Positions 1 to 8,998 of a stretch of 64,000 bases of DNA are shown here, piece after piece. Numbering within the stretch: position 1 is the first letter of the stretch; each line of letters opens with the position of its first letter. The DNA comes from Desulfobacteraceae bacterium. Its GTDB lineage: Bacteria > Desulfobacterota > Desulfobacteria > Desulfobacterales > SURF-7. The translations under genes were made by a program, and so were the position numbers. The notes beneath the pieces are model-generated. The model was not told the origin of the DNA. It did no database searches and worked only from the letters and a program-made list of their open reading frames with translations. The stretch lies in contig QZKS01000068.1 of assembly GCA_003599865.1 (NCBI GenBank), positions 30,501 through 94,500 on the forward strand. Direction: 5' to 3'.

Positions 1-310
1 CGATCAGGATCAGCAGATCCGGTTTCAGGTTCCGGACGATTTTTTTGGCAATACCCATGGCTTTTAAGATGGTCGGGAGCTTGGCGACCACCTCGGTGAT
101 GCCCATGACGGAAAGTTCCGATGCATGAAATACAATCTTGAGACCGGCCTTCCGCATTTTTTCGCCGCCGATGCCGCACAAAAAAAGAGAGGGGGCCTGT
201 TGTTTCAGTTCATTGATCAGGTTTGCCCCGTGGAGATCGCCCGAATCCTCGCCGGCGATGATCATGACACATTTTCCGGTTTCCGCCTGATTCATTGTAT
301 TGATTGCCAT
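1..310 (-). CDS. lpxB: Lipid-A-disaccharide synthase, N-terminal part (runs off left edge)
   Basis: LpxB joins UDP-2,3-diacylglucosamine and lipid X to give the tetra-acyl disaccharide precursor of lipid A, at the inner face of the cytoplasmic membrane. About 103 codons are visible. The N-terminal glycosyltransferase signature MIIAGEDSGDLHGA is followed by a GIGGEKM segment and a SVMGITEVV segment, all typical of the family. The last gene of the run lpxD-fabZ-lpxA-lpxI-lpxB fits this exactly: it acts on the product of LpxI, the gene 26 bases upstream. The start is uncertain: ATG at 310 or a second ATG at 295, neither with a strong ribosome site. Confidence 0.9.
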   Translation of the reverse strand, partial: MAINTMNQAETGKCVMIIAGEDSGDLHGANLINELKQQAPSLFLCGIGGEKMRKAGLKIVFHASELSVMGITEVVAKLPTILKAMGIAKKIVRNLKPDLLILI

Positions 311-336
311 AACCCTGTTCGGAGGTTTAAAAAATG

Positions 337-1158
337 TCAGTTCCGGATATCATCCGGACTTTCCAGAGCCACAATGGAAATCTTATTTTTGTCCGCCATC
401 TGAATCATGGCCTCTTTCTCAAACACCACGGCTTTTCCGGCTTCAATGGCCAGAACATGGACACCCGATTCCTGCATGATCCGGATGGTCTCCATGCCAA
501 TGGCCGGGATATCAAACCGGAGATCCTGGTTGGGCTTGCAGACCTTTACCACCACAGCGTTCCGATTGCCCAGCCGGCCACCCCTCGATATGGTGGCATC
601 CGTTCCATCAATGGCTTCCACAGCAAGAACAGACCCGTTAGCCACCACAACGCACTGGCCCACATCCAGCCGCCCGATCTCCTTGGCAATCTCCCATCCA
701 AGGGTAATGTCGTCGATCTCGGACCGGGATGGCTTCCGCTTTGTCCAGCATCCCTTATCCGCCAGAAGCTCGGGAACCAGAAACGTGGAAGGCATGATGG
801 TAACGCCTTCTGTTTCAAGATACATGGCAAGAGATCGAAGAATTCCGTCATCCAGGGTATGCCGCATTCCGGCGATCAGGGATATGGCCTTGGTATCCGG
901 ACGCAGATCCTTGAACAGACGCGCCTTGGCAATGGTTCCCATCATCACCGCCCGGGTAACCTGATTGGATTTGAAAAAACGCAGGATTTTCTTGATCTGG
1001 CCCAGATAAATCCACTGGATGGCATCCACCTGCTCTTCCAGCGACGGTTCTGTTTCCGTCTGATGGGCAATGGCATAGACGGACATCCCTTTTTTCCGGG
1101 CAGCCCGGGCAAAAATAATGGGAAACTGTCCGCCGCCTGCAATGAGTCCGATTTTCAT
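337..1158 (-). CDS. lpxI: UDP-2,3-diacylglucosamine pyrophosphatase LpxI
   Basis: LpxI hydrolyses UDP-2,3-diacylglucosamine to lipid X and UMP, the step between LpxD and LpxB; it replaces LpxH in many alpha- and deltaproteobacteria. The product is about 273 residues, normal for the DUF1009 family. It opens with MKIGLIAGGGQFP, and further on come GTIAKARLF, a MRHTLDDGILRSLA helix and the C-terminal domain with VVVANGSVLAVEAIDGTDATI, which I recognise as the LpxI signature. I chose the ATG at 1158; a TTG two codons earlier is possible. It lies 24 bases after lpxA and 26 before lpxB, so it is co-transcribed. No lpxH is in the window. Confidence 0.93.
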   Translation of the reverse strand: MKIGLIAGGGQFPIIFARAARKKGMSVYAIAHQTETEPSLEEQVDAIQWIYLGQIKKILRFFKSNQVTRAVMMGTIAKARLFKDLRPDTKAISLIAGMRHTLDDGILRSLAMYLETEGVTIMPSTFLVPELLADKGCWTKRKPSRSEIDDITLGWEIAKEIGRLDVGQCVVVANGSVLAVEAIDGTDATISRGGRLGNRNAVVVKVCKPNQDLRFDIPAIGMETIRIMQESGVHVLAIEAGKAVVFEKEAMIQMADKNKISIVALESPDDIRN

Positions 1159-1182
1159 GATCAATCAATATCCGGCTGGGTC

Positions 1183-1953
1183 CTAACGGGTCAGCCCTCT
1201 GCTGGAGGTTTTGACAAAATTGATAAAATTCGCAACTTCCGGCAACGGATCGACCTCGGCCTTGAGTCGCTCCACGGCTTCGTTCAGGGTCAGACCGATG
1301 CGGAATACAATCCGATATACTTTTTTCAGGGCGGAGACGGTTTCCGGCGAAATCCCGCCGCGCTGCATCCCCACGCTGTTCAATCCCTTCAGGTGCGCCC
1401 GGTCTCCGGCGGCAATCACATAAGGAGGAATATCCTTTACCACCGCAGACTTTCCGCCGACATAGGCAAAGTCGCCGATCCGGACAAACTGATGAATGGC
1501 GACCAGTCCGCCGATGGTGGCATAGTCGCCGATGGTGACATGACCGGCCAGGGTGGCATTATTGGCCAGGATTACCCGTTTTCCGGTTTTGCAGTCATGG
1601 GCAACATGGGTGTAGGCCATGAGAAAGTTGTCTTCGCCGACTTCCGTAATGCCGCCGCCCCCTGCCGTGCCGCGGTTGATGGTGGCAAACTCCCGGATCA
1701 CCGTACCGCGGCCGATTTTCAAATAGGTTTCCTCTCCCCTGAACTTCAGATCCTGGGGTGTTGCTCCGACCGATGCATACTGAAAAATCTGGCAATCCTC
1801 TCCGATGGTCACAAACGGATCTATGGAGACATGAGAGCCGATCACCGAACCTTTGCCGATCCGAACATTATTTTTGATGATCGAATAAGCGCCGACCTCG
1901 ACACTGTCGTCGATTTCCGCTTTTGGATCAATAATTGCCGTTGGATGTATCAT
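1183..1953 (-). CDS. lpxA: UDP-N-acetylglucosamine acyltransferase LpxA
   Basis: LpxA transfers a 3-hydroxyacyl chain from acyl carrier protein to UDP-GlcNAc, the first step of lipid A synthesis, as a cytosolic left-handed beta-helix trimer. The 256-residue product shows hexapeptide repeats from MIHPTAIIDPKAEI onward. The catalytic histidine is in THVAHDCKTG (H119, equivalent to E. coli H125), followed by ILANNATLAGHVTIG. The C-terminal helical domain contains GLNSVGMQRRG-type sequence (here GLNSVGMQRGG). The ATG at 1953 has a strong GGAGAAG ribosome site; an upstream in-frame extension is rejected. Start and fabZ stop overlap as ATGA, so translation is coupled. Confidence 0.97.
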   Translation of the reverse strand: MIHPTAIIDPKAEIDDSVEVGAYSIIKNNVRIGKGSVIGSHVSIDPFVTIGEDCQIFQYASVGATPQDLKFRGEETYLKIGRGTVIREFATINRGTAGGGGITEVGEDNFLMAYTHVAHDCKTGKRVILANNATLAGHVTIGDYATIGGLVAIHQFVRIGDFAYVGGKSAVVKDIPPYVIAAGDRAHLKGLNSVGMQRGGISPETVSALKKVYRIVFRIGLTLNEAVERLKAEVDPLPEVANFINFVKTSSRGLTR

Positions 1954-2393
1954 GATTCTTCTCCTAAAGCCGCTAAAAATTCCGCCTGGGCGGCAACTTC
2001 GCCGCAAATCATGGCTTTTCCTTTCATTTTCACGGCTTTTTTTCGCAACCTTACGATTTCCATTTCAGAAACCAGTTGATCGCCGGCTGTTACCGGCTTT
2101 CGAAACTTGACATTGTCCATGCCCATGAAATAGATCAACCCCTGCTTTTTCTGAAAAGCCGAGGCATAAGTCAGGATTCCGCCTGCCTGGGCCATGGCTT
2201 CCAGGATCAGTACTCCCGGCATGATGGGTGTGCCCGGAAAATGGCCCTGAAAAAAGGGTTCGTTAATGGTTACATTTTTCAATGCCAGGATTCTTTTTCC
2301 CGGCTCCAGTTCCAGGACCCGGTCGATCAGCAGCATCGGAAACCGATGCGGCAGTATTTCCAGAATTTTTTTGATATCCAGTTTGGTTTCCAT
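1950..2393 (-). CDS. fabZ: 3-hydroxyacyl-ACP dehydratase FabZ
   Basis: FabZ dehydrates 3-hydroxyacyl-ACP in fatty acid elongation and competes with LpxA and LpxD for the same hydroxyacyl-ACP pool, which explains its place between those genes. The 147-residue hot-dog fold protein carries the family motif HFPGTPIMPGVLILEAMAQ with catalytic H51 and E65. LPHRFPMLLID near the N-terminus is also diagnostic. The stop overlaps the lpxA start by four bases and the start is one base after the lpxD stop, so it sits in a tightly coupled operon. A GGAAG ribosome site lies inside the end of lpxD. Confidence 0.97.
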   Translation of the reverse strand: METKLDIKKILEILPHRFPMLLIDRVLELEPGKRILALKNVTINEPFFQGHFPGTPIMPGVLILEAMAQAGGILTYASAFQKKQGLIYFMGMDNVKFRKPVTAGDQLVSEMEIVRLRKKAVKMKGKAMICGEVAAQAEFLAALGEES

Positions 2394-2394
2394 T

Positions 2395-3435
2395 CTATGC
2401 TTCCGGCTTATCCTTATTTTGTTCCAACCGATTCACTTTTTTGGCGAGCTCCAGAATCTGCTTTTTGATTTCCGGAAGCCGGGGGATAATACTCATGGCC
2501 CGCAGCCAGGTTTTGTGCGGCATTTCCGGCGAACCGGAGACAATCGTGTTGTCCGGTACGGCCCTGGTAACACCGGCCTGGGGCCCGATGACGACATTGT
2601 CTCCCAGCTTCAGATGCCCGGTTATGCCGGCCTGACCGGCCACCGTGGTATGCCTTCCCAGGGTGGCACTGCCGGCGACACCGGCCTGTGCCGCAAATAC
2701 GCTGTTTTCACCGACCGTTACATTATGCGCAATATGCACCAGATTATCGGTTTTGACACCTTTCCGAATCCATGTCCGGCCAAGGGTTCCCCGGTCAATG
2801 GCATTATTGGCCCCGATCTCGACATCATCATCAATTTGGACGATTCCCTTATGGGGGATCTTGATCCAGCGTTCTCCATCCGGTGCAAAACCAAACCCGT
2901 CGCTGCCGATGACCGTGCCCGCATGAATGATCACCCGGCTGCCGATCCGGCACCGTTCCAGGATCGTGACATGGGGATGGATCAGAACATGGTCTCCGAT
3001 GACAACATTCCGCTCAATCACCACATGGGGATGAATTTCAACATGATCACCAAGGCATACGCCGTCTGCAATGGCCGTAAAGGGGCCGATGGAAACGTTC
3101 CGGCCGCAGACAAACCGCTCTCCCACAACCGCTGTCGGGTGTATGCCGGGTTTCTGCGGCATGAACGGGTACAAGAGCTCCAGAACCTTTGTAAAGGCGA
3201 TCAGCGGATTCTTGACCACCACCAGGTTGGCTCCGGGCCGGGAAACCCCTTCCGGAACAATCATCGCTCCGGCCTTGCAGGAATCCATTGTTTTCAGAAA
3301 TTTTGGAGCCGCAACAAAGGTGATGTCTTTATCCGAGGCATCGTCAAACGGTGCAGCGCCGGAAATCATCTGATCCGGATTTCCCAAAACAGCTCCGTTT
3401 ACGGCCTGTGCAATTTCAGCAAGCGTTTTCTCCAT
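2395..3435 (-). CDS. lpxD: UDP-3-O-(3-hydroxyacyl)glucosamine N-acyltransferase LpxD
   Basis: LpxD adds the second, N-linked hydroxyacyl chain to UDP-3-O-acylglucosamine in the cytosol. The 346-residue protein has the N-terminal uridine-binding domain (residues 1-100), a run of hexapeptide repeats (about 100-310), and a C-terminal helix rich in Lys and Glu. The catalytic histidine is in VHIAHNVTVGENS (H237). GSDGFGFAPDG at 178-187 is a family hallmark. GGGAGT lies 7 bases before the ATG. Gene order ompH-lpxD-fabZ-lpxA is the usual proteobacterial one. Confidence 0.97.
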   Translation of the reverse strand: MEKTLAEIAQAVNGAVLGNPDQMISGAAPFDDASDKDITFVAAPKFLKTMDSCKAGAMIVPEGVSRPGANLVVVKNPLIAFTKVLELLYPFMPQKPGIHPTAVVGERFVCGRNVSIGPFTAIADGVCLGDHVEIHPHVVIERNVVIGDHVLIHPHVTILERCRIGSRVIIHAGTVIGSDGFGFAPDGERWIKIPHKGIVQIDDDVEIGANNAIDRGTLGRTWIRKGVKTDNLVHIAHNVTVGENSVFAAQAGVAGSATLGRHTTVAGQAGITGHLKLGDNVVIGPQAGVTRAVPDNTIVSGSPEMPHKTWLRAMSIIPRLPEIKKQILELAKKVNRLEQNKDKPEA

Positions 3436-3485
3436 AGCACTCCCAGAGAACCATCAATCAAAATATCGAACATTTCCGTTCCGTT

Positions 3486-4022
3486 TTATTCCGGAAGCCT
3501 TTTGGAGCCTTCCTCATTGTAAACCTGAATGATTTTATCGGTCATGTCTATGGTTGTCGGATAATAATAGGCGACCCCCTTGTCAATAATCAGCAGATAT
3601 CCTTCTTTCTTTCCTTCCCGCTCAATCAGCTCCATCAGGTCTTCCCGGATTTTTTGAACCAGACGGTTTTCAAGCTCTTTGAGCTCTGCGATCTTCCGTT
3701 TCTGCAAGACCCGAAAATCATCTATCTTAATACGGTATTCCCGCTCTTTTTCCTCCCGCATTTCCCGGCTCATGACCATGGCTTCCCGCTCCAGGCGCTG
3801 CTTGAGCTCCATGATTTCCGATTCTTTTTTCTTGAAATCCGTTTCCACTTCTTCACCCTGTTTTTTCAAATCCCCCTGGGCAGCTTTTCCGGGTTTGGAA
3901 ACCATCAGTACCCGCTGAAGATCCACGACTCCGATTTTCGCCACATCCGCTGCATGAAGGTTCATTGCCGGAATCATCCAAAAACACATTGTCATGATAC
4001 AAACCAGCCTGTAAATAAACAT
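3486..4022 (-). CDS. ompH: OmpH/Skp family periplasmic chaperone
   Basis: Skp-type chaperones hold unfolded outer membrane proteins in the periplasm and hand them to the BAM complex; this gene directly follows bamA. With the ATG at 4022 (ribosome site AAAGGGGAT, five bases spacing) the product is 178 residues: a signal peptide of about 24 residues ending NLHA|AD, then the family start KIGVVDLQRVL. The long charged coiled coil (KKQGEEVETDFKKKESE through EKEREYRIKID) forms the tentacles, and a short C-terminal beta part (LLIIDKGVAYYYP) closes it. An upstream in-frame extension of 60 residues has no signal peptide logic and is left out. Confidence 0.93.
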   Translation of the reverse strand: MFIYRLVCIMTMCFWMIPAMNLHAADVAKIGVVDLQRVLMVSKPGKAAQGDLKKQGEEVETDFKKKESEIMELKQRLEREAMVMSREMREEKEREYRIKIDDFRVLQKRKIAELKELENRLVQKIREDLMELIEREGKKEGYLLIIDKGVAYYYPTTIDMTDKIIQVYNEEGSKRLPE

Positions 4023-4155
4023 AACGATCCCCTTTATCCGATTAAAATATATTGCATCCGCAATTTTGATTCTTCTGATCAAATAGTCCGCTTTCCGATT
4101 CGGAACATTGATATAGTATCCATCATTTTTTTTCAAATTGTATTCCGGAAAAAAA

Positions 4156-6936
4156 CTAAAACCCGGTGCCCATGGTAAACTCCCATCTTCCGGATTTTTC
4201 ACCTTCCCTGCGGTCGATCACATGGCCATATTCCAGTCGCAGAGGCCCGAGGGGAGAATACCAGCGGATGCCATACCCGACACTGGACCGCAAATTGGTC
4301 AGATCAAAAGAGTCATTGAAGTCCTCAATGCCGTCATCCGGATAATCATCTCCCAGGTCATCCTCAAATGCATTTCCCGTATCAAAAAATATCAGCCCCA
4401 TTAAACCGGCCTTTTTCACCAGCGGGAAAATGTACTCCAGATTGAACTGGACATACTTGTTGCCGCCGACCTCGGAAAGATTCCCCAGTGAATTGAAGCG
4501 TTTCGGACCGACATCCCGCCAGTCGTATCCCCGCAGGGAATTCAACCCTCCAAGATAAAACCGCTCATAGGAAGGAATCCATCCCGTTCCGTTCTTTCCA
4601 ATATAGCCGCCTTCTGCATGGGCATGCCCGACCGTTCCCCAGAACAAAGGAAGATAATAACCGGCTTCCAGAATATATTTGACAAATGCCACATCGCCCT
4701 GCAGCACGTCGCCGGCATAGGTAATGGTCAGGCTGTTGTCCCAGCCTTCCGATGTATTGATCACCTTGTCCCGGGTATCAAAATGCAGCTTGGTAATGAC
4801 TTTGCTGGTGAGGGCTTTCCCTTCCAGGGCCAGCAATTTGATAATGTCCGTGGCATCATCGGCCGGATCATTGATTTCATTGATTTCATACACGTAGGTC
4901 ATCGAAAGTCTTGTAAAATCATGCACCGGATACCCCAGTCCGGCGCTTCCGCCGATTCGGTCGCGTTCATAATCATCATAGTCGTTGTATGTCCGGTATA
5001 CGGCCAGACTCCCGGACAGGGGAATATCAAACAACCATGGTTCGGTAAAACTGGCTGTATACTGATTGGAATTTTCCGACACTTCTGCGGAAGCTTGCAG
5101 AATCTGACCCCGGCCAAGCAGGTTCCGTTCCGATACGGAAACATTCCCAAACAGGTTGTCCTGGCTGCTGTATCCGGCACCAAAGGTGAAGGTTCCGGTG
5201 GGTTTGTCCGGTGTGTTGATCTTCAGGATCATTTTGTCGTCGGAACTCCCTTTCAGCGTATCCACTTTGACATCTTCAAAAAAATCAAGACGGTTCAGGT
5301 TTCGGACTCCCCGTTTCAGCTTGCTGCCGCTGTAGAGTTCCTGCTCCACAAACGGAAGCTCCCTTCGGATCACCTTGTCACGGGTGTTGGTATTGCCGGA
5401 AATGATGATTTTTTCAAAGTAAACCGGTTTGCCTTTTTTGATCACAAAGGTGATATCGGCAACCAGCCTTTCCATATCCTTTTGGGGTCTGGGGTAAATA
5501 TCGGCATAAAAATACCCTTCATCCGCATAGACATCCGTCAGGGTGAGGATGTCTTTTCGCATAAGACCCATGTTCACATATTCTTCCGTCTGGATCATCA
5601 GTTTGGTCAGAAGTTCTTCCTGCGGAAGAATCAGATCGCCGGAAATGTCCACCTTTCCGACCTTGTATCGAGGTCCCTCATTGATCTTGATCTTGACGTA
5701 GATTCCGTCTTTCCGGAAATCGATTTCCGGTTCTCCGATCCGGACGTCCATAAAGCCATGGTTTCGATAAAACGCATTCAGCTTGGCCGTATCATTGCTG
5801 AGGGTTTCCGGTTTGAGCTCACCGGAACCGGAAATGAAGGAAAAAAATCCCTCTTCAGTGGTATCCATTTCTCCCAGCTCACTGTCATCCAGCAGCCAGG
5901 AAAAGGGGAACCAGCCTTCAATGCCGGGTTTTTCCACCTTCAGATCCTCCAGTTCCTCCTTGGAAAACATCTGATTTCCCTGAAACTCGATTTTCTGAAT
6001 CAGCACTTCCTCACCCTGCTCAATCATAATTTCCAGATTGGCCTGATTGTTCTCCAGGGTTTCAATTTTATAATTCACCACAACATTATGATAATTCTTT
6101 TCCTTGAACATGGACTCGATTTTTCGAAGCTCATTTTTAATTTTAAACACATTGAAAATTGAGCCGGTTTTGATGGTCATTTCCTTTTTGATCTCTTCGT
6201 CATCATACGCATCGCTTCCGGTAATCACAATCTCCCGGATGGTGGGCTTTTCCTGGATATGAAATGCGACAACCTTTCCTTTTTCCGTATCTTTTGCCGT
6301 GATGCGGATATCATCAAAATACCCCATGGAATATATATTGGAAAGATCCTTGGACAGACGGTCCGGAATAAAAACATCTCCGGGTTCGGTCTTGATCTTG
6401 CGTTTGATGGCATCGGTTTCAATTCGATTGTTACCGGACACCAGAATCTCCACCACCTTTTCCTGTTTTAATATGGCAGAGGCAACATTTTTGGACAGCT
6501 CCTGCACAACCGGAAGAAGGTTTTCCCCTCCCGCACCTTCCGTAAAAATGGATCGGGGTTCCATGCTGCTGTCGACTTCCAGGATATGGGCCGTAATTTT
6601 ATATCGATTCTCATCAAACCAGGTGGAACTTCCATATACAATATAGGAAGCGCCGGATCGTTTGCCCGCATTTCTGATTTCCCCGTAGCCTTTTTCCTGC
6701 AACTCATTCCAGTTCTCTTTGGAGAGCATTTCGTGGGGAATCACCTGTGCACCGGATTTCTGGATATGGTCGGTCAGAATTTTCAGGATTTCCGTCTGAA
6801 GATAGTTCTGGTCATATTCCGCATGAATTTGAAACGGCAGGATGATCACACGGGACTTTTCCTGAGCGGTTGAAATACCCATCATCAGGACATGACAACA
6901 AATGGCGGCAAGGAACGTACAAGCATATCTTGACAT
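4156..6936 (-). CDS. bamA: Outer membrane protein assembly factor BamA with an extra N-terminal TolB-like domain
   Basis: BamA inserts beta-barrel proteins into the outer membrane. The 926-residue protein has a signal peptide (1-24), then an unusual domain at about 28-155 (VIILPFQIHAEYDQNYL, SGASYIVYGS) that resembles the TolB N-terminal/FlgO fold. Five POTRA domains follow (about 161-230, 232-307, 312-422 with an insert, 425-502, 505-575) and a C-terminal 16-strand barrel from about 580. The barrel holds the loop-6 motif SLRGYDW and ends in phenylalanine (MGTGF), the outer membrane insertion signal. E. coli BamA is 810 residues, so the extra length is the N-terminal domain and the POTRA3 insert. 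GAGGTGAAG precedes the ATG. lolD is 69 bases upstream and ompH 133 downstream. Confidence 0.95.
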   Translation of the reverse strand: MSRYACTFLAAICCHVLMMGISTAQEKSRVIILPFQIHAEYDQNYLQTEILKILTDHIQKSGAQVIPHEMLSKENWNELQEKGYGEIRNAGKRSGASYIVYGSSTWFDENRYKITAHILEVDSSMEPRSIFTEGAGGENLLPVVQELSKNVASAILKQEKVVEILVSGNNRIETDAIKRKIKTEPGDVFIPDRLSKDLSNIYSMGYFDDIRITAKDTEKGKVVAFHIQEKPTIREIVITGSDAYDDEEIKKEMTIKTGSIFNVFKIKNELRKIESMFKEKNYHNVVVNYKIETLENNQANLEIMIEQGEEVLIQKIEFQGNQMFSKEELEDLKVEKPGIEGWFPFSWLLDDSELGEMDTTEEGFFSFISGSGELKPETLSNDTAKLNAFYRNHGFMDVRIGEPEIDFRKDGIYVKIKINEGPRYKVGKVDISGDLILPQEELLTKLMIQTEEYVNMGLMRKDILTLTDVYADEGYFYADIYPRPQKDMERLVADITFVIKKGKPVYFEKIIISGNTNTRDKVIRRELPFVEQELYSGSKLKRGVRNLNRLDFFEDVKVDTLKGSSDDKMILKINTPDKPTGTFTFGAGYSSQDNLFGNVSVSERNLLGRGQILQASAEVSENSNQYTASFTEPWLFDIPLSGSLAVYRTYNDYDDYERDRIGGSAGLGYPVHDFTRLSMTYVYEINEINDPADDATDIIKLLALEGKALTSKVITKLHFDTRDKVINTSEGWDNSLTITYAGDVLQGDVAFVKYILEAGYYLPLFWGTVGHAHAEGGYIGKNGTGWIPSYERFYLGGLNSLRGYDWRDVGPKRFNSLGNLSEVGGNKYVQFNLEYIFPLVKKAGLMGLIFFDTGNAFEDDLGDDYPDDGIEDFNDSFDLTNLRSSVGYGIRWYSPLGPLRLEYGHVIDRREGEKSGRWEFTMGTGF

Positions 6937-7005
6937 ATATTACTTCACCTCAAACTATCCGGTCCGGTTTGGTGCAAGCAGAAACGGACATGACGATTTC
7001 GCGGT

Positions 7006-7749
7006 CTAGGCTTCCACTAACTGCCCATCCAGTATGGTTATTCTTCTAGACATAATGTTGGCCAGATCGGCATTATGCGTCACAATAATCATGGTCATGG
7101 ACAACTCATGATTCAATTCCAGCAGCAGCTCATGAACCTGTTCGCTGTTTTTCTTGTCCAGGTTACCGGTTGGCTCATCTGCCAGCAATAACAGGGGACT
7201 CAAGACCAGCGACCTTGCCAGGGCGACCCGCTGCTGTTCACCGCCCGACAACTCATTGACCCGATGTTTCAGCCGGTCTTTCAGTCCCACACGGACGAGT
7301 ATCTTTTCCGAAAGAGCATATGCCTCTTGTTTGTCCATGCGGTTTATCAATGCCGGAATGGAAACATTCTCAATGGCACTGAACTCCTGAAGCAGATGAT
7401 GAAACTGGAAAACAAAGCCGATTTTGGTGTTGCGGAGCTTTGCAAGCTGAACATCATTTTCCCGGAATACATCCTTGCCCTGAATATGGATTGTTCCCGA
7501 ATCCGGCCTGTCCAGTGTTCCGACAATGTGCAGAAAAGTTGATTTTCCAATGCCGGAGACTCCGGTAACCGCAATGGTTTCCCCTTTATGAATGCCGATA
7601 TTGGCATCTTTCAGAACATCGATTCGGGCACCGTTGTTCTGAAAACTTTTCTTCAGATGATCACACAACAAAAAAAAATCCGATGCCGGATTCTGAAGGT
7701 GTTCCTTTTCTCCGGATCGGTACTGTTGAGCCACCTGTTTATCATCCAT
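7006..7749 (-). CDS. lolD: Lipoprotein-releasing ABC transporter ATPase LolD
   Basis: LolD powers extraction of lipoproteins from the inner membrane to LolA. The 247-residue ATPase has Walker A GVSGIGKST (63-71), Q-loop FQFHHLLQEF, signature LSGGEQQR, Walker B LLLADEPTGNLD and the switch histidine in IVTHN. FHHLLQEFSA after the Q-loop is the LolD-specific segment. I chose the ATG at 7749 because GAGG stands nine bases before it; it overlaps the lolC stop by eight bases, giving coupled translation with its permease. The first 25 residues form a short polar extension. Confidence 0.95.
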   Translation of the reverse strand: MDDKQVAQQYRSGEKEHLQNPASDFFLLCDHLKKSFQNNGARIDVLKDANIGIHKGETIAVTGVSGIGKSTFLHIVGTLDRPDSGTIHIQGKDVFRENDVQLAKLRNTKIGFVFQFHHLLQEFSAIENVSIPALINRMDKQEAYALSEKILVRVGLKDRLKHRVNELSGGEQQRVALARSLVLSPLLLLADEPTGNLDKKNSEQVHELLLELNHELSMTMIIVTHNADLANIMSRRITILDGQLVEA

Positions 7750-8977
7750 ACCGTATTGCCTCGACCGGATCAACCTTTGATGCCTGATGCGCGGGATATA
7801 ATGTTGAAATAAAACAGATCACCATGGCTGCACCGCCGATTAAAAGGACATCTTGCACTTCCAGTTTTACCGGCAGTGTTGAGATATAATAAACATCCGG
7901 ATCAAGTTCAATGAATTTATACTGTTTGAGCAGAAAGCATACTATGGCGCCCAGCATGACACCCAGTGTTGTCCCGATTCCGCCGATAATCATCCCGTTA
8001 AAGACAAAAATCTTCCGGATACTCTGGCTGGTCGTTCCCATTGCTTTCAGGATACCGATATCCCTTGTTTTTTTCATCACCATCATGATCAGGGAGCTGG
8101 CAATGTTAAAGGCCGCCACCAGAATGATCAATGTCAGTATGATAAACATGACGATTTTTTCCAGTTTCAGGGCGGAAAACAGATTCCGGTTCATCTGCAT
8201 CCAGTCTCTGACCCAATAGGGAAACCCTAGTTTCTGTTCTATTTTTTTACCGATTTGTGCGGCTTTATAAATATCATGAATCCGGATTTCCACACCGCTG
8301 ACCGTGTCCCCCATTTTTTGCAGTTCCTGGGCATCCTCCAGGCTGATATATGCCATGGAGCCGTCATATTCATACATTCCGGATTGAAAAAAATCACTCA
8401 CGGTAAACCGTTTCATTCTGGGCACATGACCGATCGGCGACAGCATTCCTCTGGGAGAAATAATATACACCGTATCCCCTTTCATGACGCCAAGATTGTT
8501 TGCCAGTTCCTTGCCCAGAACAATCCCCGGGGTAGCCGGTCTCCCGATATTTTTTTCCCGGATGACAAAACGTTCCTGCAAAGGGGTTTCGGCAAAAATC
8601 TGAATCACCCGGCCGGCAGAGTCCGGCGAAATTCCCCGAAGCAAGGCGCCGGATACACCGGAAGTGGAACGAAGCATGACCTGAGAATCGATAAACGGTG
8701 TGGCCGCAATGATTTCATCGTCTTTGTCCAGTCCGGCAATCACGTCCCGGTAATCGGAAAACTGACCGCCGTGCCGCGTGAGAACAATATGGGACTGTAC
8801 CCCTAAAATTCTGGTTTTTAAATCCGATTCAAAACCGGCCATCACTGCAATAACCACGATCAGCGCCATGACACCGACGGTCACGCCGGCAATGGAAAGC
8901 AGGGTAATTAGAGATATAAAGGCTTGTTTTTGCTTTGTTTTAAGATATCGTCCGCCAATAAAATATTCAAATTGCAT
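7742..8977 (-). CDS. lolC: Lipoprotein-releasing ABC transporter permease LolC/LolE family
   Basis: This is the membrane subunit of the lipoprotein-sorting transporter. The 411-residue protein begins FEYFIGGRYLKTKQKQAFIS, the family N-terminus, with one membrane helix at about 22-47, a large periplasmic MacB-like domain, and three helices in the last 150 residues. ILKAMGTTSQSIRKIF, the coupling helix, is a strong LolC/E marker. Only one permease gene is present, so it probably acts as a homodimer (LolF-like) rather than a LolCE pair, as in many non-enteric bacteria. There is no clear ribosome site; the gene lies 21 bases after lysS. Confidence 0.93.
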   Translation of the reverse strand: MQFEYFIGGRYLKTKQKQAFISLITLLSIAGVTVGVMALIVVIAVMAGFESDLKTRILGVQSHIVLTRHGGQFSDYRDVIAGLDKDDEIIAATPFIDSQVMLRSTSGVSGALLRGISPDSAGRVIQIFAETPLQERFVIREKNIGRPATPGIVLGKELANNLGVMKGDTVYIISPRGMLSPIGHVPRMKRFTVSDFFQSGMYEYDGSMAYISLEDAQELQKMGDTVSGVEIRIHDIYKAAQIGKKIEQKLGFPYWVRDWMQMNRNLFSALKLEKIVMFIILTLIILVAAFNIASSLIMMVMKKTRDIGILKAMGTTSQSIRKIFVFNGMIIGGIGTTLGVMLGAIVCFLLKQYKFIELDPDVYYISTLPVKLEVQDVLLIGGAAMVICFISTLYPAHQASKVDPVEAIRYG

Positions 8978-8998
8978 GGTAACCGGTTTCTACTGTGT

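Noticed and set aside
334..2079. Long open frame (581 codons) on the plus strand opposite lpxI and lpxA
   Set aside because: The minus-strand genes are unmistakable; the opposite frame is open only because of their codon bias, and its translation resembles no protein.
4618..6162. Open frame of 514 codons opposite bamA
   Set aside because: Antisense shadow of bamA, with no ribosome site or recognisable domain.
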